Source: Haloarchaeobius sp. HME9146 (GTDB lineage Archaea; Halobacteriota; Halobacteria; Halobacteriales; Natrialbaceae). From it: a DNA stretch of 64,000 nt. Made by a program: the position numbers and the translations under genes. Positions 34,902 through 43,200 of this stretch are shown here, one piece after another. A model generated the notes under the pieces. It ran no database searches, was not told where the DNA came from, and saw nothing but the letters and a program-made list of their open reading frames with translations. Numbering within the stretch: position 1 is the first letter of the stretch; every line of letters starts with the position of its first letter. The DNA lies in contig NZ_JAODVR010000001.1 of the NCBI RefSeq assembly GCF_025399835.1, positions 3,286,001-3,350,000 of the forward strand. Direction: 5' to 3'.

Positions 34902-35558
34902 ATGGATTCAGCGGCGCTGCTCGACCTGCTCGGGAACGAAAATCGCAGACGGATACTCCGTCTGCTGGCGCGCAAGCCCTGCTACGTGACCGAGATCAGC
35001 GAGTACCTCGGTGTCAGCCCGAAGGCCGTCATCGAACACCTCCGGAAACTGGAGGACGCGGGGCTCATCGAGAGCCACACCGACGACCAGCGACGCAAGT
35101 ACTTCCACATCGCGCGGAACCTCCGGCTGGAGGTGAACGTCTCGCCCTACGGCTTCGCGACCAAGAGCGCCTACCCGGCCTCGAAGAGCCTGGACATGAC
35201 GACGTGTCGCCACCTCAAGCTCGACGTGCAGTACTCCGAGGACGAGCACGAGCCGAAGGACCTCATCGCGGACCTCTCTCGCCTGGAGGAGCTGGAGAAC
35301 GAGCTCTCGATGGCCCAGCGATGGGTCCAGGGTCGCATGACGGACGTGCTCGACCGCATCACGGAGACGGTCGGCGCGGGCTCGGACTCGCGGCTCTACG
35401 CGGACACCTTGCTCGCGGTGCGGTCGGAGCCGAAGTCGGTCATCGAGATCGCCAACTCGGTGGACGCCCCACCCGCGATGGTCGAGGAGGTACTCGCGGA
35501 CCTACAGGAGAACGGACTGGTTCGATATACGGGCGAGGGCTGGTCGCTGGGCGACTGA
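34902..35558 (+). CDS. ArsR-type winged-helix transcriptional regulator
   Basis: The 218-residue protein starts with a clear winged helix: ALLDLLGNENRRRILRLLARKP (4-25), then VTEISEYLGVSPKAVIEHLRKLEDAGLI (28-55) with a wing at SHTDDQRRKYFHI. A middle helical part (about 110-155) could dimerise, and residues 160-215 look like a second winged helix (VIEIANSVDAPPAMVEEVLADLQ). It is a DNA-binding regulator with no visible ligand site. It lies downstream of the secreted coiled-coil gene in the same direction. Confidence 0.85.
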   Translation: MDSAALLDLLGNENRRRILRLLARKPCYVTEISEYLGVSPKAVIEHLRKLEDAGLIESHTDDQRRKYFHIARNLRLEVNVSPYGFATKSAYPASKSLDMTTCRHLKLDVQYSEDEHEPKDLIADLSRLEELENELSMAQRWVQGRMTDVLDRITETVGAGSDSRLYADTLLAVRSEPKSVIEIANSVDAPPAMVEEVLADLQENGLVRYTGEGWSLGD

Positions 35559-35577
35559 GCATTGTTCTCGAGACAGC

Positions 35578-36216
35578 CTACCAGGAGAGGTCGTCCTCGA
35601 AATCGTCCGGGTCCGAGGTGAGGCCGTTCCGGAGGTCACTGCCGAAGTAGTAGCCGACGAGCGCACCGACCAGCCCCAGGCCCGCGCCGAAGGCGAGGAG
35701 GTACTCACCGCCTGGGAGGAACGCGAACCGGAAGTTGCTGAGCAGCGCGGTCCCGAGGCCGACACCGAGGCCGCCCAGTGCGGTCTCGGCGTATCGTTTC
35801 CGGGAGGTGGCGAGGCCGTAGACGAACGCGGCCGCGACCATCCCGACGAAGCTGGCGACACCCCCGAGGAGCGGCGTGAAGCCGGCGGCGATGAAGCCCA
35901 CGGTCATGAGGACGCTGACGAGCAGGAACGACTTCGGGTTGAAGTACCGCGTCAGGCCCTCGTCGCTGGTCGAGCCTGCCTGCTGTTTCGGCGCGGGCTC
36001 GTCGTCGAGTCCGAGGTCGAGGTCCATGTTGGCCTCCTCCGAACTGGCGCGACGGTCGCGCTTCTGGCGCTTGCGGCCACCGCCGTCCCCGTCGCCACCC
36101 CCGCCCGATTCGCCGCCCTCGAGGTCGGAGAGCAGCTTGTCGGTCTCCGCGAGGAGGTCCTCGGTGGACTTCTCCGGGGGTTTCTCGACCGTCTTCTCGT
36201 CGCCGCGGTCGGACAT
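35578..36216 (-). CDS. Haloarchaeal membrane protein with acidic disordered head, 212 aa
   Basis: Residues 1-85 are charged and disordered with a Gly/Asp run; residues about 90-200 hold four TM helices (FLLVSVLMTVGFIAAGF, then FVGMVAAAFVYGLA, LGVGLGTALLSN and LAFGAGLGLVGALVGYYFG). The tail is acidic. Function unknown. The start (MSDRGDEKTV, 36216) is chosen because upstream codons continue as a spurious frame antisense to gatD. It is convergent with the regulator gene and divergent from gatD. Confidence 0.75.
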   Translation of the reverse strand: MSDRGDEKTVEKPPEKSTEDLLAETDKLLSDLEGGESGGGGDGDGGGRKRQKRDRRASSEEANMDLDLGLDDEPAPKQQAGSTSDEGLTRYFNPKSFLLVSVLMTVGFIAAGFTPLLGGVASFVGMVAAAFVYGLATSRKRYAETALGGLGVGLGTALLSNFRFAFLPGGEYLLAFGAGLGLVGALVGYYFGSDLRNGLTSDPDDFEDDLSW

Positions 36217-36345
36217 GCCCGAGAGTAGTGCTGGAACTGACAAGAGCCTTTTCGTGGGCCGGATGACGGCTTTCCCGACCGACGACGCACCCCGCGTGTC
36301 GCCCAGAAGGATGCCTTTAGGTGCAGGCGTAGCGAAGCGCCTCGC

Positions 36346-37602
36346 ATGAACCCAGGCGACCGCGTCCGCGTCACGCGGGCCGATAGCGAGTACGAGGGCG
36401 TCTTGCTCCCGTCGTCGACAGCCGAGCAGCTCGTGGTCAAGCTCGACGGTGGCTACAACGTCGGCATCGACCGCGCCGAGAGCGACGTCGAGGTACTGGA
36501 GTCCGACGTCTACCAGATCGAGGCCGCACAGAAAGACAGCGAGGCGGCGAGCGAGGTGGAGTTCGACGAGGACCTCCCGACCATCGCACTCATCTCGACC
36601 GGTGGCACCATCGCCTCGACCGTCGACTACCGCACCGGCGCGGTGACGGCCCAGTTCGACGCCGAGGACGTGCTCCGGGCGGTCCCGGACCTCGCGGGCC
36701 GGGCGAACTACCGCGGCCGCGTCGTCGCGAACATCCTCTCCGAGAACATGGAGGTCCCCATCTGGCAGGACCTCGCCGAGGCCATCCACGAAGAGGTCGA
36801 GAACGGGGCCGACGGCGTCGTCGTCATGCACGGCACCGACACGATGCAGTACTCCGCCTCCGCGATGTCGTTCATGCTCGACTCGCCGGTCCCCATCGTC
36901 TTCACCGGCAGCCAGCGCTCCGCGGACCGCCCCTCCTCGGACAACGTGATGAACGCGGTCTGCGCCGTGGAGGCCGCGAAGGCCGACGCCGCCGAGGTCA
37001 TGGTCTGCATGCACGGCTCCGAGAGCGACGACATCTGCGCGCTCCACCGCGGCACCCGCGTCCGCAAGAACCACACCTCCCGGCGTGACGCCTTCGAGAC
37101 CATCGGCGCAGAGCCGCTCGGTATCGTCGACTACGACTCCGAGACCGTGGAGTTCCACGGCGAGTACGAGGCGCGCGGCGAGGCCGACCTCGCCATCTAC
37201 CCGGATCTCGAATCCGAGGTCGAACTCGTGAAGTTCACGCCCGGTATGGACCCCGCGTTCTTCGACGCGTGCGAGGGCAAAGCCGGCGTCATCATCGAGG
37301 GGACCGGCCTCGGCCACGTCCACACCGATTTCATCCCGACCATCGAGGAACTGGTCGAAGACGGCACCCACGTCGTCATGACCAGCCAGTGTCTCGAAGG
37401 CCGCGTCTGTGACCGCGTGTACGACACCGGCCGCGACCTGCTCGACGCCGGCGTCGTCGAGGGCGAGGACATGCTCCCCGCCGTCGCGAAGGTCAAGCTC
37501 ATGTGGGCGCTCGCGAACCGCGACGACGCGGAGATCGCGCGGACCATGCGGGAACCGCTCGCCGGCGAGATAACCGAGCAGTCCCGTCCCTGGAACGCGT
37601 AG
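36346..37602 (+). CDS. gatD: Glu-tRNA(Gln) amidotransferase subunit D
   Basis: The 418-residue asparaginase-like subunit of the archaeal GatDE complex supplies ammonia for turning Glu-tRNA(Gln) into Gln-tRNA(Gln). After an N-terminal GatD-specific domain (1-72) come the asparaginase motifs STGGTIAS (about 83-90, first catalytic Thr) and MHGTDTMQYSA (about 161-171, second Thr-Asp), and a late Lys/Glu region. GatE is not in the window. A TATA-like CTTTAGG is about 28 nt upstream. It abuts the GNAT gene with no gap. Confidence 0.96.
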   Translation: MNPGDRVRVTRADSEYEGVLLPSSTAEQLVVKLDGGYNVGIDRAESDVEVLESDVYQIEAAQKDSEAASEVEFDEDLPTIALISTGGTIASTVDYRTGAVTAQFDAEDVLRAVPDLAGRANYRGRVVANILSENMEVPIWQDLAEAIHEEVENGADGVVVMHGTDTMQYSASAMSFMLDSPVPIVFTGSQRSADRPSSDNVMNAVCAVEAAKADAAEVMVCMHGSESDDICALHRGTRVRKNHTSRRDAFETIGAEPLGIVDYDSETVEFHGEYEARGEADLAIYPDLESEVELVKFTPGMDPAFFDACEGKAGVIIEGTGLGHVHTDFIPTIEELVEDGTHVVMTSQCLEGRVCDRVYDTGRDLLDAGVVEGEDMLPAVAKVKLMWALANRDDAEIARTMREPLAGEITEQSRPWNA

Positions 37603-38559
37603 ATGGCCGGCGAGATGACGACCGAAGTCACCTACCGGCGCGCGACCCACGACGACTACGACGACGTGGTCGCGTTCACGAAGGACACCTGGGCCGACCG
37701 CGACGGGAGCGACTACATCCCGCGCATCTACCACGACTGGCTGGAAGAGGAGGACGAGTACGACCAGCAGTACACCTGCGTCGCCGAGGTCGACGGCCAG
37801 GTCGTCTCCATCGCCCAGACCGTCCTGCTCTCCACCCGCGAAGCCTGGTGCCAGGGCATGCGCACCGACCCCGACTACCGCGGACAGGCCATCGGGCGCG
37901 AACTCACCCACGAGATGTGGGACTGGGCCCGCGAGCAGGGTGCCACCGTCGCCCGCAACATGGTGTTCTCGTGGAACATGATGGGCCTGGGCCACTCCCG
38001 CGGCGTCGGGTTCGGCCCCGCGACCGAGTTCCGCTGGATGCACCCCGAGCCCGATTCGGCGGCGGAAGGTCCCCTCGACACCACCGACGACCCGAACGTC
38101 GCCTGGAACTACTGGACCGACTGCGACGCCCGCGACCACCTCGCCGGACTCGGCCTCGCGATGGACGAATCCTGGGCCGTCGTCGAGTTGCGCCCCGAAC
38201 TGTTCGAACGCGCCGCCGAGAACCAGATGCTCGCCGCCGTAACGAGTGATTCCGGTGTCCGCGGTGTCACGTACCGTGTCCGTGACTACGAGCGCGAGAA
38301 CGAGGAGGGCGAGCCGAAGACCTGGGCCGAGTACGGCGTCGCCGGCTGGGACGACCTCGACGCGGCCCGGGAGCTGGTCGCTGCAGTGAAGCGCGACGCC
38401 GCATCACTGGACGCCGACCACGTCCGCGTCCTCATCCCCGAAACGGTGGAGTACGTGTCGGACGCGTCGTTGCTTCGTGCGGGGATATCGGATGAGCCTG
38501 ACTTCGTGATGGCCGCCGACTTGACGGCCGACTATCGCGGCCAGTTCGGCTCGAGGTAA
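37603..38559 (+). CDS. GNAT-family N-acetyltransferase, 318 aa
   Basis: The N-terminal half is a GNAT domain: YRRATHDDYDDVVAF (10-24), the acetyl-CoA loop RTDPDYRGQAIGREL (about 87-101) in the R/QxxGxG/A position, and NMVFSWNMMGLGHSRGVGF (about 120-138). The C-terminal half (about 170-318) looks like a second, diverged GNAT-like domain. The substrate is unknown. The ATG follows the gatD stop codon immediately, so the genes are coupled. Downstream is repeat copy B. Confidence 0.87.
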   Translation: MAGEMTTEVTYRRATHDDYDDVVAFTKDTWADRDGSDYIPRIYHDWLEEEDEYDQQYTCVAEVDGQVVSIAQTVLLSTREAWCQGMRTDPDYRGQAIGRELTHEMWDWAREQGATVARNMVFSWNMMGLGHSRGVGFGPATEFRWMHPEPDSAAEGPLDTTDDPNVAWNYWTDCDARDHLAGLGLAMDESWAVVELRPELFERAAENQMLAAVTSDSGVRGVTYRVRDYERENEEGEPKTWAEYGVAGWDDLDAARELVAAVKRDAASLDADHVRVLIPETVEYVSDASLLRAGISDEPDFVMAADLTADYRGQFGSR

Positions 38560-38656
38560 CGGGTCGTTCGTTCTCGGATGTTGGAGTGTTCTTGGTCGCT
38601 GTTTTCTGTGGCGATGATACCCGCTTCGAGAGCGACGGAAGTGGTGACGAGCAGCT

Positions 38657-39071
38657 AGCTCGCGCGATGGCAGTGGAGACCGCCACCGCACAGCACCGCA
38701 GCCACGCCCTCCCCAGCCGACTCCCTCGGTTTCGCTTCACTACGTTTCGCTCCACTCGGTCGTCCACCGTGAGAGCAAGCTCTCACGAGCCCGCACTCGC
38801 TACCACTCGTCCGGACCTCGCGCCTGCAACTCGCGGCGTTGCTGGCGCAACGCACGCGATCCGGCGCGCGCCAGACAGGAATTCGGACGCAGTCGCAAGG
38901 AACAAGCTGTCGTTGGCGCGCGCCAGCCGACCGCCGAGCGCCAGTGAGGGTGGCCGGCGGAGCCGTGCGAGGGATGAGCACTGGACTGGAGCGGAGCAAT
39001 GCGGAGCGGAAGGAAGCGCACAATCGGCTGGGGAGGCTGTGGTGCGGTTCCACTGCCATCGCGCGAGTCAC
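38657..39071. repeat. Long palindromic repeat element, full copy (copy B)
   Basis: About 415 bp. The left end reads CGCGCGATGGCAGTGGA (38661) then CCTCCCCAGCCGACTCCCTC (38708); the right end, read on the minus strand, gives GCGCGATGGCAGTGGAACCG and CACAGCCTCCCCAGCCGATT. The arms are thus terminal inverted repeats of about 70 bp, and the inner part also mirrors (GGCGCGCGCCA occurs twice, at 38875 and 38917). It contains frames that are open only through composition and I see no gene in it. It lies between the convergent GNAT and SAMP1 genes; the remaining parts of this 588-bp gap show nothing else. Confidence 0.8.
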
Positions 39072-39147
39072 CGAAGCGGTATCGAGCAGACTGCCGATGA
39101 CGGGAACGCCCGAACACACGGCACAAAAGAACCTCCTGGAATCGTGC

Positions 39148-39435
39148 TTACGCAGAACCACCACTCACGGGCGGGAACAGCGCCAGCTCGTCGTCTTCTG
39201 TCACGGGCTCGTCCATGCCCTCGCCCTCCATCTGGACGTTCGAGCCGTTCTTGAGGATGTTTATCTGCGGGGCCACGTCGCCCTCGTCGTCGAGGACCCG
39301 GTCGCGAAGGCCGGGGTGGGCGTCGAACAGGGCGTCGAGGGCGTCGCCGACGGTCGGGTCGGCGGCCGCCACGTCCACGTCGACCTCCTTCGCGCCGGCG
39401 ACTTCGGCGAGGTCGGCGAACAGCTTCCAGTGCAT
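39148..39435 (-). CDS. samp1: Ubiquitin-like small archaeal modifier protein (SAMP1/MoaD type) with Ser-Ala extension
   Basis: The 95-residue protein matches SAMP1: start MHWKLFADLAEVAGAKEV, middle VGDALDALFDAHPGLRDRV and end DELALFPPVSGG. SAMPs are beta-grasp proteins whose C-terminal Gly-Gly is joined to lysines of target proteins or carries sulfur for molybdopterin. Here the Gly-Gly is followed by Ser-Ala and then TAA, so a free diglycine end would need trimming by a protease. It stands alone, with repeat copy B ending 77 bp after its stop. A plain MoaD role is also possible. Confidence 0.88.
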   Translation of the reverse strand: MHWKLFADLAEVAGAKEVDVDVAAADPTVGDALDALFDAHPGLRDRVLDDEGDVAPQINILKNGSNVQMEGEGMDEPVTEDDELALFPPVSGGSA

Positions 39436-39455
39436 ACGGGAACTCAGCCGCGGAG

Positions 39456-40661
39456 TCAGGAAAGGGTTTCTGCCTGCGCTTCGGCTGCCGGTTCCTCGGC
39501 GGCCGCGGTCGCCGCCGCCTCGAACGTCCGGAGCGCGTCGGGGCGGGCGATGACGTAGACGGTGGTCCCGGCCGGGAGTTCGGTGTGCCGCGCGGGCGTC
39601 GCCGTCACGGCCCCGTCGGGGGCGCGGACGGCGGCGACGGTCACGTCGAGCGCGCCGACGGTCAGGCCGGCGAGCGCGGAGCCCTCGTCGATGGCGACCG
39701 CGCCCATGGTCTCGTCGGCGACCCGCAGCAGGGAGGCGAACTCCCGGTCGGCGCTTGGTTCGGCCGGGAGCGTGACGAGGCGGTACTCGGTCGTATCTGA
39801 CAGGGATTCGGCGTCGGTCTCGTCGACGGCGAGCGTGACCACGTCGCCGCTGGTCGCCCGGAGTTCGCCGGTGGCGCGGCGCTGCAGCCCGTCTTCGGTT
39901 CGCTCCCACACCTGCACCACGTCGCCGGGGCTGGCGGCGTGGGCGGGGTCGGCCGTGATGGCGATGGCGACGGTCCCCGGGGCGAGCGTCGGCCCGATTC
40001 CGGCGGCGCGCGAGCCGACCGCGAGGTAGGAGACGGTCCCGTCCTCGGCGATGTCGAGGTCGACGTGGCCGACGCCGTAGTCGTCCTTGAGCCGCGCGAC
40101 GACCCGGTCGCGCAACTCGACGACGGTGATTCGCCGCGGGAAGACGAAGGTGGTCTCGGCGAGTGCTTCCTTCGTTTCGGGGTCGACCGGGTCGTAGCCG
40201 TCGATGTCGTCGACCTCCTCGGGGAGGGTGACGGTGACTGCCCGGCCGACCGCCCGGACGAGCTGGGAGACCTCGCGGTCGAGTTTGGCCGTCCCGGTGA
40301 CGGCGAAGGCGTTGGCCGCGAAGGTGTCGCCGCCCCGGCGGCCGAGGTCCGCCCCGATGCCGGCGGCGACGATGCTGCTGATGGTCGTCGCCGCGGCGGC
40401 CGTGTCCACCGCGGTCGTACTCGCCAGCGTCTCCTCGGTGTTGAGGACGAGCGCGACCGCCCCGATACCGATGAGGATGGCGACCCCGTCCGGGACGCCC
40501 TCGCGGGTGTACCACCGGTAGAGGACGGCGACGAGGCCGGCGACGACGGCCGCGAGCGCCCCGAGGCTGAGAATCCGGATGATGGCGACGAACAGCTGGT
40601 TCATCGTGATGCCGGGGACGACGACCTGTGCGGCCGTGGCCGGGATGCCGGCAGTCGTCAT
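39456..40661 (-). CDS. Membrane protein with TrkA-C (RCK_C) domains, copy 1
   Basis: The 401-residue protein has two or three TM helices in the first 85 residues (MNQLFVAIIRILSLG.., GVAILIGIGAVALVL) and then soluble domains. The last part (about 300-390) has the RCK_C pattern with ETMGAVAIDEGSALAGLTVGAL and TELPAGTTVYVIARPDAL. Such domains bind ligands that gate K+ or other cation transport. It is the second of two genes with a 4-bp start-stop overlap (40658-40661), a pair next to a potassium channel. The transported ion is inferred. Confidence 0.8.
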   Translation of the reverse strand: MTTAGIPATAAQVVVPGITMNQLFVAIIRILSLGALAAVVAGLVAVLYRWYTREGVPDGVAILIGIGAVALVLNTEETLASTTAVDTAAAATTISSIVAAGIGADLGRRGGDTFAANAFAVTGTAKLDREVSQLVRAVGRAVTVTLPEEVDDIDGYDPVDPETKEALAETTFVFPRRITVVELRDRVVARLKDDYGVGHVDLDIAEDGTVSYLAVGSRAAGIGPTLAPGTVAIAITADPAHAASPGDVVQVWERTEDGLQRRATGELRATSGDVVTLAVDETDAESLSDTTEYRLVTLPAEPSADREFASLLRVADETMGAVAIDEGSALAGLTVGALDVTVAAVRAPDGAVTATPARHTELPAGTTVYVIARPDALRTFEAAATAAAEEPAAEAQAETLS

Positions 40662-41914
40662 GCGACCACCTCCGCGAACGAGTCGAGCGCCTGGCGACGC
40701 CCGACCACGAACAGTTCGTCGCCGGCCGCGAGTTCGGTGGAGCCGCGGGGCGCGAACACCCACCGCCGCTCCTGCTCGGTCGCGCCCTCGACGGGCGCTT
40801 TCCGGACCGACATGACCGCCACGTCGTAACTATCCCGGATGCTCGCCTCACCGATGGTCGTGCCCGCGAGGGGGCCGTCGGCCGCGACGGTCAGTTTCCG
40901 GAACCGCTTCCCGGAACGCCGAAGCAGCGAGACCAGTTCGAACTCCCGGCGGGTCCCCCGGGACTGGATCATCACGCGGGCCCAGTCGACGCCGAGGAGG
41001 TCGGACGCTGCTGGCCGCGGGACCGCGACGGTGATGCGTCCCTCCCCGCCGGTGGTCGTCGGCGCGGTCGTCGGGGCGGGAACGCTCTCGTCGTCGGTGC
41101 CGCCGTCGGTCGCGGTCGGCTTGTCCGACCCCGAGTCCGCCTTCGACCCTTTCCCGCCGCCCGAGTCCGCACTGAGGAGCGTGCCGGCGGTCCGGCCCGC
41201 CTCGGTAAGCAGCGTCAGGTCGTCACCGCGGGCACAGCCCGTCGGAACCAGCGTCTGCACGGACACCGCACGCTTGCCCGTCGGGACGCGCCGGGAGAGC
41301 CCACTCGTGGGTGGGGCAGCCGTGATCTGTGCCCGTGCCCGCGAGTCGAGCGAGACCGCCACGTCGGCGAGGTCGTACTCGGTCTTCAGGCGCTCGGTGA
41401 GCCGCGTCTCCAGTTCAGACAGCGGGAGGTCGGCCGGGAGCGCCCACGAGCCCTCGGAGAGCGTCTCGCGGAGGTCGGCGGGCAGCGGCGGGTAGCCCTC
41501 CATGTCGCGGACGGGCCCCGTCGGCGTGATGGTCACCTTGCCGACCCCGCCGACGAAGTCGACCACCTCCGCGGACAGGGTCCGCTTTCGCAGGCCGGAC
41601 AGCGAGAACCGCCGGGGCATGTTCGCCCCGAGTTTGTCGCCCTGGCTGTGTGCCCACAGCGAGAGCATCATCACGACGACCGCGGCGGTCAGAATCCGCG
41701 GCGAACTCTTCACGCTCTCCTCCAGGAGTCCCATCAGCCCCCCGTTGATGCCGGCGATGGCTGTCGCCAGAACGACCACACCGAGCCCGGGGACCGTCAC
41801 CCCGGTGAAGTACTTGAAGATGAAGCCGAGACTGCCGGAGACGAGCGCGGGGATGATGCCCGCGAGCAGGCCGAGGTAGAGACCGTAGAGGATTTCGACC
41901 GGAAGCGTAGCCAT
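40658..41914 (-). CDS. Membrane protein with TrkA-C (RCK_C) domain, copy 2
   Basis: The 418-residue protein starts with hydrophobic helices (about 6-30, 38-62 and 74-92, with PALVSGSLGFIFKYFTGVTVPGLGV), then a soluble region with a disordered Ser/Asp/Gly linker (about 245-285), and a C-terminal RCK_C domain (about 340-415) with LTVAADGPLAGTTIGEASI and TELAAGDELFVVGRRQAL. It is the upstream partner of copy 1 and is divergent from the potassium channel. The start at 41914 is chosen from the hydrophobic start; the upstream extension overlaps the channel promoter. Confidence 0.8.
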   Translation of the reverse strand: MATLPVEILYGLYLGLLAGIIPALVSGSLGFIFKYFTGVTVPGLGVVVLATAIAGINGGLMGLLEESVKSSPRILTAAVVVMMLSLWAHSQGDKLGANMPRRFSLSGLRKRTLSAEVVDFVGGVGKVTITPTGPVRDMEGYPPLPADLRETLSEGSWALPADLPLSELETRLTERLKTEYDLADVAVSLDSRARAQITAAPPTSGLSRRVPTGKRAVSVQTLVPTGCARGDDLTLLTEAGRTAGTLLSADSGGGKGSKADSGSDKPTATDGGTDDESVPAPTTAPTTTGGEGRITVAVPRPAASDLLGVDWARVMIQSRGTRREFELVSLLRRSGKRFRKLTVAADGPLAGTTIGEASIRDSYDVAVMSVRKAPVEGATEQERRWVFAPRGSTELAAGDELFVVGRRQALDSFAEVVA

Positions 41915-41978
41915 GGCCAACGCATCGGTTTCCTGGCGTAAACCAGTATCGCCAAACGGAGCGCCGACAGGGATAGCG

Positions 41979-41986
41979 TTCTTTAT
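41979..41986 (+). promoter_or_regulatory. TATA-like box of the potassium channel gene
   Basis: TTCTTTAT ends 29 nt upstream of the ATG at 42016, so transcription should start at or near the ATG. Confidence 0.5.
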
Positions 41987-42015
41987 CCGGCCGGACGAAC
42001 GAAACACGACAGAGC

Positions 42016-43200
42016 ATGGGGTTGCGAAGTCGACTGTTCGGTGCGCGCGCGCCAGTCGCGTTGACGACAGCGGTCGCGCTGCTCTCGATCGTCACCGGCA
42101 TCACCAACATGGCCGTCGAGACGACGCCCATCTTCCTCGGGAGCTGGTTCCCCGAGTCGGTCCAGCAGACCGCCGGCTTCACCGGCACGCTCACCGGTTT
42201 CGTCATGCTGGTGGCCGCCTACGGGCTCAGGCGCGGCCTCCGGTCCGCCTGGTACGTCGCGCTGGTGTTGCTCCCGGTGACGGGCATCCAGGGCGTGGTC
42301 CAGGCGAGTCAGTTCTCGCTCCCCCTCATCGCCCTGTCGCTGGTGAGCATCCCCTTCCTGCTGCTCAACCGCAAGCGATTCGACCGCGAGGTCGAACTCA
42401 GCGCCACCCAGAAGGCCGCGGGCATCGCACTCGTCGGGGTCCAGTTCTACGGGACCATCGGTGCCTACGCCCTGCGCGACGAGTTCCCGCGCATCGGTGA
42501 GGGCTCGCTCGGCCTCCTCGACGCCTTCTACTTCACCATCGTCACCGCGAGTACCGTCGGGTACGGTGACGTGACACCCGACAGTTTCCGTGGCGAACTG
42601 TTCGCCATCTCCGTCGTCGTCCTCGGGACGGCGAGTTTCGCGGTCGCACTCGGTGCACTGTTCTCGCCGATCATCGAAGCCAGATTCGCACGCGCACTCG
42701 GTAGAATGACTGATACACAGCTCGAACTCCTCGAAAACCACGTCATCGTCCTCGGCTACGGTGACCTGACGGAACCGATTCTCGAAGAACTCACGGCCGG
42801 CGACGTCCCGTTCGTCGTCATCACGCCCGACCAGACGCGGGCGGCCGAACTCTCGGACCGGGGCATGAACGTCCTCACGGCGGACCCGAGCGACGAGGAA
42901 CCGCTCCAGCGCGCCCAGTTGCAGGACGCGACGGCCGTGGTGGCCGCCACGAACAACGACGCCGAGGACGCGTTGGCCGTCCTGACGGCCCGCCAGCTCC
43001 GCCCCGACGTGCGAATCGTCGCGGCCGCGACGGACACCGAGAACGCCGGCAAGCTCCGGCGCGCCGGCGCGGACACCGTCATCAGCCCGGCGAGCATCGG
43101 TGGCCACCTGCTCGTCGAGTCCGCGCTCAGCGGGAAAGACACCGAGCGCATCGCCGACGAGATACTGGAGACGAAAGAGAACGAGCGAGCGGACGACTAG
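42016..43200 (+). CDS. Potassium channel with RCK N domain
   Basis: The 394-residue protein has N-terminal TM helices (about 14-34, 56-74, 80-96 and 100-117), then a two-TM pore module with selectivity filter TVGYGD (180-185) between helices at about 136-153 and 195-220, and an RCK/TrkA-N domain from about 240 (HVIVLGYGDL, then VVITPDQTRAAEL, and AVVAATNNDAEDAL). The filter predicts K+ selectivity; the RCK domain suggests gating by NAD(H), nucleotide or ions. It is adjacent to the two TrkA-C proteins and ends overlapping the next convergent gene by 4 bp. Confidence 0.92.
   Translation: MGLRSRLFGARAPVALTTAVALLSIVTGITNMAVETTPIFLGSWFPESVQQTAGFTGTLTGFVMLVAAYGLRRGLRSAWYVALVLLPVTGIQGVVQASQFSLPLIALSLVSIPFLLLNRKRFDREVELSATQKAAGIALVGVQFYGTIGAYALRDEFPRIGEGSLGLLDAFYFTIVTASTVGYGDVTPDSFRGELFAISVVVLGTASFAVALGALFSPIIEARFARALGRMTDTQLELLENHVIVLGYGDLTEPILEELTAGDVPFVVITPDQTRAAELSDRGMNVLTADPSDEEPLQRAQLQDATAVVAATNNDAEDALAVLTARQLRPDVRIVAAATDTENAGKLRRAGADTVISPASIGGHLLVESALSGKDTERIADEILETKENERADD

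Noticed and set aside
36217-38139. A very long minus-strand open frame continuing upstream of the 212-residue membrane protein
   Set aside because: It is antisense to gatD and the GNAT gene, both certain genes; GC-rich third positions leave the antisense frame open. It has no family features.
38586-39558. Several open frames across copy B, with LPSRLPRFRF-like peptides
   Set aside because: They arise from the repeat itself, on both strands, and differ in frame between copies A, B and C, so the DNA and not a protein is conserved.
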